Positions 49,358 through 58,375 of a stretch of 64,000 nucleotides of DNA are shown piece by piece. Source of the DNA: Mangrovivirga cuniculi (GTDB taxonomy: Bacteria; Bacteroidota; Bacteroidia; Cytophagales; Cyclobacteriaceae); NCBI RefSeq assembly GCF_005166025.1, contig NZ_CP028923.1, forward strand, positions 1,304,001 through 1,368,000, written 5' to 3'. The notes beneath the pieces were generated by a model. It had not been told where the DNA came from and did no database searches. It worked only from the letters and a program-made list of their open reading frames with translations. The stretch's first letter is position 1, and each line of letters starts with the position of its first letter. The position numbers and the translations under genes are program-made.

Positions 49358-50284
49358 ATGAAAAAGTGGTCATTTGATATAATTGATGCATCTGAGAATC
49401 TCAAAATGGAAAAATTTCCAGTGTTTGAAACGGATAGGTATATCCAGTGCAAGAACAATTATGCTATAAGACTAATTCTAAGAAAAGGTGACGAACTTTT
49501 TGGCCAGATTTCATTTACTGTTCATGAAGACGAGCTTATTTCGGGTTATTGTGCTTCATATGGAGGGTTTTATTTAAAGTCATTTCCAGGGACCGAAGTT
49601 CTCAGATCATTTATTGAACAAAGTGTTGTGGTTGCCAGGCAGGTACATTGTAATAAGATTATTATCAGGCAACATCCTGAGTTTATATATCCTGAAATCA
49701 CCCCTTGGATCAGCGTACTGTTGAAGGAGCAAGGTTTTGCGATGTGCGAGATGAAAATAAACCATCATTTGGATTTGAATGAAGAAAGTAATTTTAAGAA
49801 ATATAAGAAGGGGAGGCATGGTAACAGGTTGAAGCATGCTGAAGATTTCAATTTAATTGAGCATTCGATAGATCATTGGGAAGAATATTTCGATTTTATT
49901 AAAAAGTGCAGAGATAAAAAGAATTATACTTTGAGCCTTACTAAAGAGCAATTAAAAGATCAACTGGATAATCTTCCTGATAATCATTTATTTTTTGCTT
50001 TAATAAATATACAAGATGAAGTCATTGCCCGGTGTATTTCGCTGATAATAAATGATGAGGTTATTTATAATTTTTATCCAGCTCATGATCCGGATTACAG
50101 TATGTTTAGTCCATATGTGGTATTACTCTTGCATCAATCTAAAATATTAAAACAACGAGGATTTAATTATATTGACCTTGGCTCATCAATGCAGGATTCA
50201 TTTGTTCAGAACCAACTTGCAGATTTCAAATCATCAGTTGGGGGTAAGGTATCGACAAAATTAAATTGGATTAAATCAGTTTGA
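49358..50284 (+). CDS. FemAB/GNAT-like acyltransferase
   Basis: A 308-residue protein with no signal peptide. The N-terminal half (residues 45-150) resembles the first GNAT-like domain of FemAB proteins, with GYCASYGGFYLKSFPG; the second half has the acceptor-side features ARCISLIINDEVIYNFYPAHDPDYSMFSPYVVLL and NYIDLGSSM. Such enzymes transfer an acyl or aminoacyl group to a cell-wall or glycan substrate. The exact donor is unknown. It starts a three-gene plus-strand cassette. Confidence 0.65.
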   Translation: MKKWSFDIIDASENLKMEKFPVFETDRYIQCKNNYAIRLILRKGDELFGQISFTVHEDELISGYCASYGGFYLKSFPGTEVLRSFIEQSVVVARQVHCNKIIIRQHPEFIYPEITPWISVLLKEQGFAMCEMKINHHLDLNEESNFKKYKKGRHGNRLKHAEDFNLIEHSIDHWEEYFDFIKKCRDKKNYTLSLTKEQLKDQLDNLPDNHLFFALINIQDEVIARCISLIINDEVIYNFYPAHDPDYSMFSPYVVLLLHQSKILKQRGFNYIDLGSSMQDSFVQNQLADFKSSVGGKVSTKLNWIKSV

Positions 50285-51498
50285 AAAAGCTTTTACCATT
50301 TTTTACGCAATTATTAAAGGGGTTATTTCAGGTTGGGATTAATAAATTATTCAGCGTGTTAGGTGGAGGTATAGCATTACTTAGCCTATCTCATTTGCTT
50401 AATTTTTTTCAATTATGCCTGGCTCCTGTTAATACCTTCTATAGTCAAAGTTTGCATCATTACCTCGGAGGTGGTGGAGAAAGAAGTAAACCTTTTTCAG
50501 GGTATCTTATTATCATTGCTACTCTTACAAGTTATTTTCTTGCTTTCATTGCCCTGATTTTTAGTCCTGTACTTTTTAAAGGGTTTGAATTGGACTTATG
50601 GGTGTTGATATTATTATCAATCGGAATACTGCCGTTTTATGTCGTTTTAACAGTGGTTGAAACTCAGTTAATTTTTAATAGTCGTTTTGATATCCAATTC
50701 AAAGGGTATTTATTAAATGTGATAATCACTGGTGCAATAGTATCGATAATAGCATGGATGGATTGGTATTATGGGATAATCTCACTGATTATATTAAGAG
50801 TTCTTGTGATATTAATAGCCTTTGTTAAGCAAAGGAAGAACATTTCATTTAAGTTCAGAAAATATTTCAGGTCCTTTTATGAAATTACACGGCCATATAT
50901 TGGTATATCAGTACTCGCAGTTATATTGACTCAGTTTATTTTTCTGGCAGAAAGAAACCTGGTTAAAGGATTTGCAGATCTGTCAGCTGCAGGAGCCTGG
51001 CAGGCGGCATCTACCACCGGATTTTATATCCAACTCATTGCAATTACCATTTATAGTAGCTTCTACATACCTGAAATTAGTAAAAGAAAGGGAGCCTTAT
51101 TGTTGCAATATGTCTGGCGATATTTTTTGATTCTGTCTATGTTTTTTCCAGCAGGAGCTATGATTATAGTTTTTTTTAGTGAATACCTTCACATGATGCT
51201 ATTTTCAAGTAAAATAATATACAGAGCAGAACTTTATTACTTTATTATTAGTGGTTTTGTTCTACGTTCGATGGCACAGTTGTTTTCACTACTATTTTTA
51301 AAGGAGAAACTCTGGAGAGATTACCTGGCAATCTTATTATTAATAACTTCTATCCATATTTCGGGACTAATATACCTTTATAATTCAGTTTTTACTGTAA
51401 ATAATATTGCTATTCTTTTCCTCATTGTATGCACAGTACAATTCATAATGTCCCTTGGTTTTTATATATTCAGGAGACAAACTTTCAGAAATGGGTAG
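50281..51498 (+). CDS. Polysaccharide flippase-like membrane protein
   Basis: A 405-residue protein with about 11-12 hydrophobic segments and the general layout of the Wzx/MATE-type flippases. The start is the TTG at 50281, which overlaps the stop of the gene before it (TTGA), so the two are translationally coupled; no ATG lies nearby. It probably carries a lipid-linked saccharide across the inner membrane. Substrate unknown. Confidence 0.72.
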   Translation: MKKLLPFFTQLLKGLFQVGINKLFSVLGGGIALLSLSHLLNFFQLCLAPVNTFYSQSLHHYLGGGGERSKPFSGYLIIIATLTSYFLAFIALIFSPVLFKGFELDLWVLILLSIGILPFYVVLTVVETQLIFNSRFDIQFKGYLLNVIITGAIVSIIAWMDWYYGIISLIILRVLVILIAFVKQRKNISFKFRKYFRSFYEITRPYIGISVLAVILTQFIFLAERNLVKGFADLSAAGAWQAASTTGFYIQLIAITIYSSFYIPEISKRKGALLLQYVWRYFLILSMFFPAGAMIIVFFSEYLHMMLFSSKIIYRAELYYFIISGFVLRSMAQLFSLLFLKEKLWRDYLAILLLITSIHISGLIYLYNSVFTVNNIAILFLIVCTVQFIMSLGFYIFRRQTFRNG

Positions 51499-52408
51499 CT
51501 TGGTCACAGTCATTTTAATATGCTATAATCAGAGAGGCTGGGTGCAAGAGGCGATCGATTCGGTACTCAACCAGACATATCCTTATGTTGAACTCATTGT
51601 TGTTGACGTAGGAAGTAATGATGGGTCAAATTTATATCTAAAGAATGTTTGTGATCAATTGGATCTGGAATTTATAGGTCTTGAGGAAAATATCGGCAAC
51701 TGCAGGGCTTTTAACTTAGCATTTAAGTTTTGCAAAGGTGACTATGTTATTGATCTCGCCGGGGATGATGTATTGTTATCTGAAAGGATTGAAAAAGGAG
51801 TTAAAAAGCTGGAGGAGTATGGAACTGATTTTGGTTTTCATTACTCTGATGCGGAATATATAGATGAAAAAAGTCGCTTGATTGGACAACATAGTAGTTC
51901 TTTGAGAAATTTACCAGATGAATTTTTTTCAGATCCCTTTCCCGAAGGTGAATTATTCAATCTTATCTTACGTAATTATTTTATTTGTCCACCTACAATG
52001 ATGGTAAGAAAAGATGTGGTGGAAGAATTGGCGGGGTACGATGAGTCATTATCTTTTGAAGATTTTGATTTTTGGTTAAGAGCTGCAAAAATAACCTCAT
52101 TTTGTAGTTCTCAAGAACCCTTGGTTCAAAAAAGAACTGTTATTGGGTCTCAATCGAACAATCCAATTTATCATAAAGACCATGCTAGTTCCATGGTGAA
52201 AATCTGTAAAAAAATTCAGAGGAATTTACTAGAACCGACTGATGATCACGATGCTTTTAATAAAAGGCTGGAGTATGAAATGAGATTGTGTTACCGTCGA
52301 ATGTTGAAAAAAGAGTTGAAAGAGTTAGCAGAAATTTACAAAGAACATAATCGGAATAATAAAAAATCCTGGAATTACTATGTCCATATTTTTTTAAGCC
52401 GAATGTAA
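51491..52408 (+). CDS. Family 2 glycosyltransferase
   Basis: A 305-residue enzyme starting at ATG 51491, 8 bases inside the end of the flippase gene. GT-A fold motifs: SLVTVILICYNQRGWVQEAI, VELIVVDVGSNDGS and the DLAGDDVLLSERI acidic motif (DxD-like) that binds the nucleotide-sugar metal. The later SFEDFDFWLRAAK holds the likely catalytic base. It adds a sugar to the glycan handled by the flippase; the sugar cannot be told. Confidence 0.87.
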   Translation: MGSLVTVILICYNQRGWVQEAIDSVLNQTYPYVELIVVDVGSNDGSNLYLKNVCDQLDLEFIGLEENIGNCRAFNLAFKFCKGDYVIDLAGDDVLLSERIEKGVKKLEEYGTDFGFHYSDAEYIDEKSRLIGQHSSSLRNLPDEFFSDPFPEGELFNLILRNYFICPPTMMVRKDVVEELAGYDESLSFEDFDFWLRAAKITSFCSSQEPLVQKRTVIGSQSNNPIYHKDHASSMVKICKKIQRNLLEPTDDHDAFNKRLEYEMRLCYRRMLKKELKELAEIYKEHNRNNKKSWNYYVHIFLSRM

Positions 52409-52421
52409 TGAGCAAACGCTT

Positions 52422-53345
52422 TTACCTCCTGTTGTCTTCGTCTTCTAATATACTCAAGTAGCTAAAATATCTGCTTTCACTTATTTCACCGCTTTCTATT
52501 GCAGCTTTAACAGCACAGCCCGGTTCGTTGATATGAGTGCAATTATTAAATTTACAGTCCTGCCTGACTTCTCTCATTTCGGGGAAATAATCACTTAATT
52601 CCACTTCATCCATATCAACCAGTCCTAATTCCTTGATTCCCGGTGTATCAATAATACTGGTTTTACCGTCTACAAAAAACATTTCTGCAAAAGTGGTTGT
52701 ATGAACGCCTTTATCAGCAAAATCTGATATTTCAGCAGTTTTCTGATCAGCTTCAGGGATTAACCTGTTTAAAAGTGTGGATTTCCCTACTCCACTATGT
52801 CCTGCCATAAGGGTAGTTTTGTCTTCCAGAATAGCATAAAGTGGAGAAATATCTTCATCATCATGAGCAGACATTAAAATACAAGGGTAACCTAATTCCG
52901 AATAAAGATGAGACATAGCCTCAAATAACTCCAGATTATCCTCATCTAATAAGTCACTTTTATTGAATAAAAGAATGGCTGGTATCCTGAAACTTTCGCA
53001 GGCTACCAGAAATCTATCGATAAAACCAACGGAAGTTCTGGGGCTGGAAAGAGTGACCATCAAAATAGCCTGGTCTAAGTTGGTAGCGATTATGTGGTGC
53101 TTGTATTTATGCTTTGGAGATTGCCTGATAATATAATTTTTACGCTCTTTTAGCTCCTTAATTACTGCTGAACCCTCTTCGGTATCTTCCGGATCGATAA
53201 TAACATAATCACCAACAGCCAGCGGGTTAGTGCTTTTGGATCCTTTTAACCTGTATTTCCCTCTCAATCTTGAATTGATTATTCCCTGATCAGTCAATAC
53301 TTTATACCATGATCCTGTTGATTTAACGATTCTTCCTTCAATCAT
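52422..53345 (-). CDS. rsgA: Ribosome small-subunit GTPase RsgA
   Basis: A 307-residue circularly permuted GTPase that helps 30S maturation. An OB-fold N-terminus (MIEGRIVKSTGSWYKVL) precedes the permuted G-domain: LLFNKSDLL (G4), GHSGVGKSTLLNRL (G1) and IIDTPGIKELG (G3), then a zinc finger (CKFNNCTHINEPGCAVK). Length is usual. It overlaps waaA by 8 bases. Confidence 0.96.
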   Translation of the reverse strand: MIEGRIVKSTGSWYKVLTDQGIINSRLRGKYRLKGSKSTNPLAVGDYVIIDPEDTEEGSAVIKELKERKNYIIRQSPKHKYKHHIIATNLDQAILMVTLSSPRTSVGFIDRFLVACESFRIPAILLFNKSDLLDEDNLELFEAMSHLYSELGYPCILMSAHDDEDISPLYAILEDKTTLMAGHSGVGKSTLLNRLIPEADQKTAEISDFADKGVHTTTFAEMFFVDGKTSIIDTPGIKELGLVDMDEVELSDYFPEMREVRQDCKFNNCTHINEPGCAVKAAIESGEISESRYFSYLSILEDEDNRR

Positions 53346-54600
53346 GACCCGAATATAATACCTTTTCCACGTATTTAAGAATCTGATCGGTAGCTCCTTT
53401 ATTCTTTCTCACAAAATCATAAGAAATTTTTGAAATCCGTTCTCTCTCCCCATCCTGGAGGAATAATTTTTTAAGTAAAGATTCTGCTTCATCAGAATCA
53501 GCGATAGGGAAAGCCCCACCTTCTTCTATCAACAAAATGGCCTCATTAAATTTTTTGTAATTTTTATTTCCAAATAATACCGGCATTCCAAAGGTAGCTG
53601 CTTCAAGAATATTATGAAGTCCATCTTTAAAAGCCCCTCCGATAAAGGAAATCTCACCATATTGGTAGACAGAAGCCAGCATACCGAAATTGTCAATTAT
53701 TAGAAAATCAGAATCAGAACTATCTAAAATTTTTTCTGATACTTTACTATATCTCATCGTCTTCTGAGGTAGAGAGCTTTCTAGTTTATTGATGCTTTTT
53801 TCAGATATCTCATGAGGAGCAATGATCACTTTTACATCATTTGGTAATGAGTTGAAAAACTTTTGCAAAGCATTAATATCTTCCGGCCAGCTACTACCAA
53901 CTATTAATAATTTATTGTTTCCTTTAAACTTTTCTACTAATGGTATTTTTTTTACAGAATTACATGTATCAATCACTCGGTCAAACCGTGTGTCACCGGC
54001 TATTTTAACATTGTCGGATAATCCGATACCATGAAGTAATTCTTTTGACTTTTTGTTCTGGACGTACAGAAAATCGAATTTCTTTAACATGTTTCTGAAA
54101 AAGTCGCCACTTGGCTTAAAAAACTCCTGAGAGGATCTAAATATCGCTGAAAATAAGATAGTCGGGATATTTCTACTATCAAGTTCTTCAAGGAAATAAT
54201 GCCAGAATTCGTATTTAGTAAATAGGACCAGGTCAGGTTTTATTAAATCGATGAAATCTGAAGCATTGGATTTGGTATCAAATGGGAGATAGGTTACCAA
54301 ATCGGCTTTTTCATAATTCTTTCTCACTTCGTAACCACTAGGAGAGAAGAAGCTAACGATAATACAAATATTATTATCTGAGAGTTTTTCAATTAATGGC
54401 CTTGCTTGTTCAAATTCACCAAGAGAAGCACAATGGAACCAGACTTTTGACTGGCTCACACTATTAAGTGTAGTTGTTAATTTTTGTCGCCAGTTTTTTC
54501 TGCCCTCGATCATATTGCTTGCTTTTTTATTGAAGGGAGCAGCTAATTTGATGAGGAAACGATATAAATTAATACCTATGGTATAGGTTGTTTTATTCAT
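53338..54600 (-). CDS. waaA: 3-deoxy-D-manno-octulosonic acid transferase
   Basis: A 420-residue GT30 enzyme that adds Kdo to lipid A. Typical features are the N-terminal membrane-associated segment (NLYRFLIKLAAPFNKK), VWFHCASLGEFEQARPLI, IVGSSWPEDINAL and GGAFKDGLHNILEAATFGMPV near the C-terminus. It shows that the organism makes lipopolysaccharide. The start ATG at 54600 is the only good one. It lies upstream of rsgA in the same direction. Confidence 0.93.
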   Translation of the reverse strand: MNKTTYTIGINLYRFLIKLAAPFNKKASNMIEGRKNWRQKLTTTLNSVSQSKVWFHCASLGEFEQARPLIEKLSDNNICIIVSFFSPSGYEVRKNYEKADLVTYLPFDTKSNASDFIDLIKPDLVLFTKYEFWHYFLEELDSRNIPTILFSAIFRSSQEFFKPSGDFFRNMLKKFDFLYVQNKKSKELLHGIGLSDNVKIAGDTRFDRVIDTCNSVKKIPLVEKFKGNNKLLIVGSSWPEDINALQKFFNSLPNDVKVIIAPHEISEKSINKLESSLPQKTMRYSKVSEKILDSSDSDFLIIDNFGMLASVYQYGEISFIGGAFKDGLHNILEAATFGMPVLFGNKNYKKFNEAILLIEEGGAFPIADSDEAESLLKKLFLQDGERERISKISYDFVRKNKGATDQILKYVEKVLYSGHD

Positions 54601-54761
54601 GGGGCAAAGATAAGGTAAATTAGGATCATGGTCATTTTTAGGAGATTTGAATATGGGTATAATTGATTTAGATAGAATCTATATTATTTAAAATGTTATA
54701 TCCACAATTAGACCAATTAATATTTTATTAGAATAAGTATTTCTAAACAATAATTCTAATT

Positions 54762-55016
54762 ATGGGTTTTATAAATATGAAAGAATATACCATAATATAT
54801 AAAGACGGTAATTCGGAAGTGGCGATGTTTCCTAACAAGCAATCTATTATCGATAAAAAATTTGGTGGAAATAGTGATGCTTTCGAAAAAGAGGTGAAAA
54901 TGCTACAGTGGACCACATTGAGTATGAGGTATGTAGAGGATATTAAATCCGGTAAAATTAATGCAGTGATTAGTACAGCTGATGCTAATCCTTATGGGTG
55001 GAGAGGTAGAGTTTAA
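54762..55016 (+). CDS. Small hypothetical protein
   Basis: An 84-residue frame, or 79 residues from the ATG at 54777 (MKEYTIIYKDGNSEVAMFPN). No family was recognised. It has no signal peptide or membrane segment, is mixed charged, and ends in ANPYGWRGRV. Isolated plus-strand gene between waaA and a bidirectional terminator. The amino-acid composition and the terminator downstream suggest it is real. Confidence 0.5.
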   Translation: MGFINMKEYTIIYKDGNSEVAMFPNKQSIIDKKFGGNSDAFEKEVKMLQWTTLSMRYVEDIKSGKINAVISTADANPYGWRGRV

Positions 55017-55042
55017 AAAAACGATAATTGTAGTTAAAATAA

Positions 55043-55075
55043 AAAAGGCAACCATGTTAAAACAGGTTGCCTTTT
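55043..55075. terminator. Bidirectional Rho-independent terminator
   Basis: AAAAGGCAACC pairs with GGTTGCCTTTT, with a small inner stem in the loop (TGTT with AACA). A-rich and T-rich flanks let it end both the small gene on the plus strand and the peroxiredoxin gene on the minus strand. Confidence 0.85.
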
Positions 55076-55095
55076 AAGATTATTTTAAAGCTGAA

Positions 55096-55731
55096 TTATT
55101 TAGCATGCTTGCTAAGATAATCAGATACACCTTCTCTTGTTGCTGACATAGCGTCTTCACCTTCTTGCCAGTTAGCAGGGCACACTTCACCGTGCTCCTG
55201 AACGTGATGCCATGCATCTACAACTCTGATCATCTCATCGATATTTCTTCCTAAAGGAAGGTCGTTTCTGGTCTCGTGTCTTACGATTCCTTCTTTATCA
55301 ATGAAAAATGAGCATCTGTAAGCAACTGGAGTACCTTCAAATTCTAATTCACCTTCTTCGTTATAATTCCAGTCTCCTGCAAGAGCTTCGTAGTTTGTAG
55401 CAATTGTTTTAGAAGTATCAGCTACAAGAGGGTAAGTAACACCTTCGATTCCTCCTTTATTAGTAGGAGTTGTTAACCATGCCAGGTGAGTTTCCTCTGT
55501 ATCTGTAGAACAACCTACAACCACAACGCCTCTTTTTTCAAATTCTTCCAGTTTCTTTTGGAAAGCAAGGATCTCAGTTGGGCAAACAAAAGTGAAATCC
55601 TTTGGATAGAAATAGAATAAAACTTCTTTCTTTCCGATGTATTGCTCAAGAGAAAATTCCTGAACGATTGAAGTTCCATCTAATACTGCTGGTGCTTTGA
55701 AAACAGGTGCTTTTTTTCCTAATAATGACAT
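55096..55731 (-). CDS. Peroxiredoxin (typical 2-Cys, AhpC/Prx)
   Basis: A 211-residue thiol peroxidase. The peroxidatic Cys lies in DFTFVCPTEILAFQ (about residue 50), the resolving Cys in HGEVCPANW near residue 185, and the catalytic Thr/Arg are in place (CPT; EARNDL-like HETRNDLPLGR). It reduces hydrogen peroxide and organic peroxides. It lies downstream of a Fur/PerR-like gene in the same direction, which suggests peroxide-responsive control. Confidence 0.95.
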   Translation of the reverse strand: MSLLGKKAPVFKAPAVLDGTSIVQEFSLEQYIGKKEVLFYFYPKDFTFVCPTEILAFQKKLEEFEKRGVVVVGCSTDTEETHLAWLTTPTNKGGIEGVTYPLVADTSKTIATNYEALAGDWNYNEEGELEFEGTPVAYRCSFFIDKEGIVRHETRNDLPLGRNIDEMIRVVDAWHHVQEHGEVCPANWQEGEDAMSATREGVSDYLSKHAK

Positions 55732-55768
55732 ACTAGTTATTAAATTTTAAATTAAATATATGCTTAAA

Positions 55769-56191
55769 TTAAACTTTTCTTTTTCCTCGTAATTGTAACT
55801 CAATATCCGTAACGTCGAATCCCTGTATAGGTTTTTCTCTTAGGTATTTTTTTATTAACCCTGTAAGATCTTCATCAAAATAATCAAATACTTCATTCGA
55901 TTCATTACAAACTAAATGATGATGCGGAGTATCCGTTACATCAAATCTTTTAGGTCCTTTTTCTACAGAAAGTCTTTTTGCTAACCCTTTCTCACAGAAA
56001 ACATCCAGAATGTGATAAACTGATCCCTGAGACAAGCTTGGGATTTCTTCTTTTAGCTTATCATAAATTTCTTCAGCAGAATAATGTTTTGAATTTTCAG
56101 AAAGGCACTCCATCACAGCTATACGCTGCTTTGTTGCTCTTACTCCTGCTGATCGAAGTTTTAAGACTATATTTTTATCCGTTTTATTCAA
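55769..56191 (-). CDS. Fur/PerR-family transcriptional regulator
   Basis: A 140-residue protein with the Fur winged helix (RATKQRIAVMECL, SAEEIYDKLKEEIPSLSQGSVYHILDVF) and the metal-binding HHHLVC. It lacks the two CxxC zinc pairs of classical Fur: only three Cys are present, none in a CxxC. Its context with peroxiredoxin and Tpx suggests a PerR-like role (inference). A possible promoter lies at 56223-56254 (TATCTTTG, -33 GTTG, 20-base spacer). Confidence 0.86.
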   Translation of the reverse strand: MNKTDKNIVLKLRSAGVRATKQRIAVMECLSENSKHYSAEEIYDKLKEEIPSLSQGSVYHILDVFCEKGLAKRLSVEKGPKRFDVTDTPHHHLVCNESNEVFDYFDEDLTGLIKKYLREKPIQGFDVTDIELQLRGKRKV

Positions 56192-56267
56192 GTATTTTCT
56201 AGTTCGGAATTTTTACGAAGTGCAAAGATAGGAAAGCAATTATTTTTCATCAACCCTTTTCTAACAG

Positions 56268-56282
56268 AATCAATAATTATTA
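56268..56282. promoter_or_regulatory. Possible Fur/PerR-like box in divergent intergenic region
   Basis: AATCAATAATTATTA lies between the Fur/PerR-like gene and tpx. The right half matches the PerR-box half site ATTATAA at 6 of 7 positions, the left half at 3 of 7. AT-rich background makes this weak. Confidence 0.25.
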
Positions 56283-56354
56283 GTTAATAAACTATAGGGT
56301 GCAGCTTGTTATATTGATTATATTTAGTTTTATTTTATTCAAGAGCAAAAAAAC

Positions 56355-56879
56355 ATGGCCACAACGAAGTTAGACGGAGAAAAAATACAGTTAGCAGGTA
56401 AAATGCCTGCAGTAGGAGGGGCTGCTCCAAAATTTACTGTTGTAAAAAAAGACCTTTCAGAAATGAAACTTGCGGATTTGAAAGGCGAAATTGTTGTTCT
56501 GATGTCAATCCCGAGTTTGGAAACCGGGGTTTGTGCAAAAGAAATAAGGACTTTCAATGAAAAGCTTTCAGGATTAAATGGAGTGAAGGGGTTGATGGTT
56601 TCTAAGGATCTTCCATTTGCTATGCACAGATTTTGTGAAGTGGAAGATATTGATAATATTATTTCAGGTTCTGATTTCCGGTATGATGAATTTGGCAGGC
56701 AGTATGGAGTCGAAATATTAGACGGCGCCTTTAAAGGATTACTGGCAAGGGCTGTTTTTATTGTTGATCAGGAATTACAATTAAGATATCTTCAGATCGT
56801 TGATGATATAGGGAACCAGCCGGATTATGAAATCGCAATGGACGTTGTGAAAAAATTACTTGACGAAACTGAGTCATGA
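56355..56879 (+). CDS. tpx: Thiol peroxidase Tpx
   Basis: A 174-residue atypical 2-Cys peroxidase. The peroxidatic Cys lies in SLETGVCAKEIRTFNEKL (about residue 61) and the resolving Cys in DLPFAMHRFCEVEDI (about residue 94), at normal spacing. It removes alkyl hydroperoxides in the cytoplasm with thioredoxin. It is divergent from the Fur/PerR-like gene, with 163 bases between them, and shares an ATGA overlap with the downstream gene. Confidence 0.95.
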   Translation: MATTKLDGEKIQLAGKMPAVGGAAPKFTVVKKDLSEMKLADLKGEIVVLMSIPSLETGVCAKEIRTFNEKLSGLNGVKGLMVSKDLPFAMHRFCEVEDIDNIISGSDFRYDEFGRQYGVEILDGAFKGLLARAVFIVDQELQLRYLQIVDDIGNQPDYEIAMDVVKKLLDETES

Positions 56880-57874
56880 GGTTTATTTTAATATTTTCTT
56901 TTTGTTTGCTATTTAGCTTACCTGTTTTTACCCAGGAAAATCAAATACGTGATTTAACAAGGTCAGGACCAGAAGACCTCAATAAATATATAGAAAATTA
57001 TACAAGATCATTTATAGTCAATACTCCACAGCTTTTTTCTTATGGATGGTTTAATACTCCACATCTATATGAAAAATTTAATTTCGACCTTTCTATAAAT
57101 TATAGTTCACTAAATATATCTCAGGGAGATAAATCTTTTTTATTTAAGAATAGTGAATACAATAATTTAAGATATACCTCTGCAGATGAGCTAGAACTTG
57201 CAAGCTTCTTAGGAATTGTAAATCCAGCAGACCAATTAACTATAATTCAATCTGGTGAAGTTTTGAATGTACCTGGCGGAGTTAATCTTAATTCAATACC
57301 TGCTCCCATCATTCAAGCTGGTATTGGCTTTAATCATGCTTCGGTTAAACTCAGATTTTTACCTGGGTACGATCAGGATGGTGTAAGCTTTTTTGGATGG
57401 GGAGTTGGCGCTATGTACGACTTTAGTAAAATGTTGATGAAGGACAAGTATGATGATGAAACTGGTGATCGACCAATTGATTTAGCAGTACTTGTTGGAT
57501 ATACCCGATTCAGAGGAAAAGCCGACCTTTCAGAGAACAATGTGTCTTCAGAAGATGAGGCAAGGATGATAATTCAAAACCTGACAACTCAACTTATTTT
57601 GGGTAAACAGATGGATATTTTTAATGTTTACGCAGGTTTGTTAGGAAATTTTAATTCCGGAAATACTAAAATTACCGGGACATATAACTACGAAGATCCG
57701 GAAACTAATTCTGAAAAAGAGTATTCCGACCCGGTCGACCAATATTATTCAGATGAAAATTTGTCTGCTTTGTTGGGTATGGATATTCAATTGGCTGTTT
57801 TTTCTATACACGGACAATATCATTTTATTGGATATCGCGGCTTTACAGTAGGATTTGGTTTAAGCCTGAAATAG
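56876..57874 (+). CDS. Predicted outer-membrane beta-barrel protein (DUF6588-like)
   Basis: A 332-residue protein with a signal peptide (MRFILIFSFCLLFSLPVFTQ) and alternating aromatic/polar strands through residues about 100-332 that end in GFTVGFGLSLK, the C-terminal pattern of an outer-membrane barrel. The N-terminal LTRSGPEDLNKYIENYTR and FNHASVKLRFLPGY segments resemble the DUF6588 family, as far as I can tell. Function unknown. Its start overlaps the tpx stop by 4 bases. Confidence 0.65.
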   Translation: MRFILIFSFCLLFSLPVFTQENQIRDLTRSGPEDLNKYIENYTRSFIVNTPQLFSYGWFNTPHLYEKFNFDLSINYSSLNISQGDKSFLFKNSEYNNLRYTSADELELASFLGIVNPADQLTIIQSGEVLNVPGGVNLNSIPAPIIQAGIGFNHASVKLRFLPGYDQDGVSFFGWGVGAMYDFSKMLMKDKYDDETGDRPIDLAVLVGYTRFRGKADLSENNVSSEDEARMIIQNLTTQLILGKQMDIFNVYAGLLGNFNSGNTKITGTYNYEDPETNSEKEYSDPVDQYYSDENLSALLGMDIQLAVFSIHGQYHFIGYRGFTVGFGLSLK

Positions 57875-57892
57875 AATTGATATAAAAAACGA

Positions 57893-57920
57893 GACCTTCT
57901 ACAAATTTTTGCAGAAGGTC
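57893..57920 (+). terminator. Probable Rho-independent terminator
   Basis: GACCTTCT pairs with AGAAGGTC around a 12-base loop. The following T run is weak (TTCAACTTT), so it may be a weak terminator or a different hairpin. Confidence 0.5.
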
Positions 57921-58014
57921 TTCAACTTTAAACAGGCCAACAAATTATAATCATTCATAGGTATATACTACAAGGCATATCCAAGGTAACCTTTGAATTA
58001 AAAAAAATAATCTG

Positions 58015-58212
58015 CTAGAAATCTTTTTTAGAAACTGCGATAGTTTTTGGAAATTGAACAGGCACCGCACCTTTTTTTATATTGATGGTGTCAGGTTTAT
58101 TTTTCACTTCAGTTAATTCCATTTGTTTATTAGGTTGAACTTTCATTAATAGAAGTACGAACAATGAAATAACTTTAAGAAAAAAAATACGATGGTTGAT
58201 CAGTGCCTTCAT
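58015..58212 (-). CDS. Possible small membrane-associated protein
   Basis: A 65-residue frame with a hydrophobic segment at residues about 9-23 (FFLKVISLFVLLLM) after a basic N-terminus, then a Lys-rich tail. This looks like a signal or anchor sequence followed by a short exported part. No family or good promoter was found, so it may be chance in an AT-rich region. Confidence 0.3.
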   Translation of the reverse strand: MKALINHRIFFLKVISLFVLLLMKVQPNKQMELTEVKNKPDTINIKKGAVPVQFPKTIAVSKKDF

Positions 58213-58375
58213 TGATTGATAGAAGTTTGGTGCTAAAATAAATTTTGTTCTTGAAGTTTCAATGAATTATAGAAGTTTTTCGATATTCATTAAGAAATTA
58301 AGAATGAAAAGAATCAATTGATGAAATTAATAGTCGTATAACTTAATTTAAGAATTTTAAATTTCGATAGATAGA

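Larger units (their letters stand above)
57875..58375. other. Largely gene-free 500-base region
   Basis: Holds the hairpin at 57893-57920 and one doubtful small minus-strand frame (58015-58212). The 163 bases before the tyrosine-phosphatase gene are AT-rich with no recognised promoter consensus, repeat or RNA. Confidence 0.5.
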
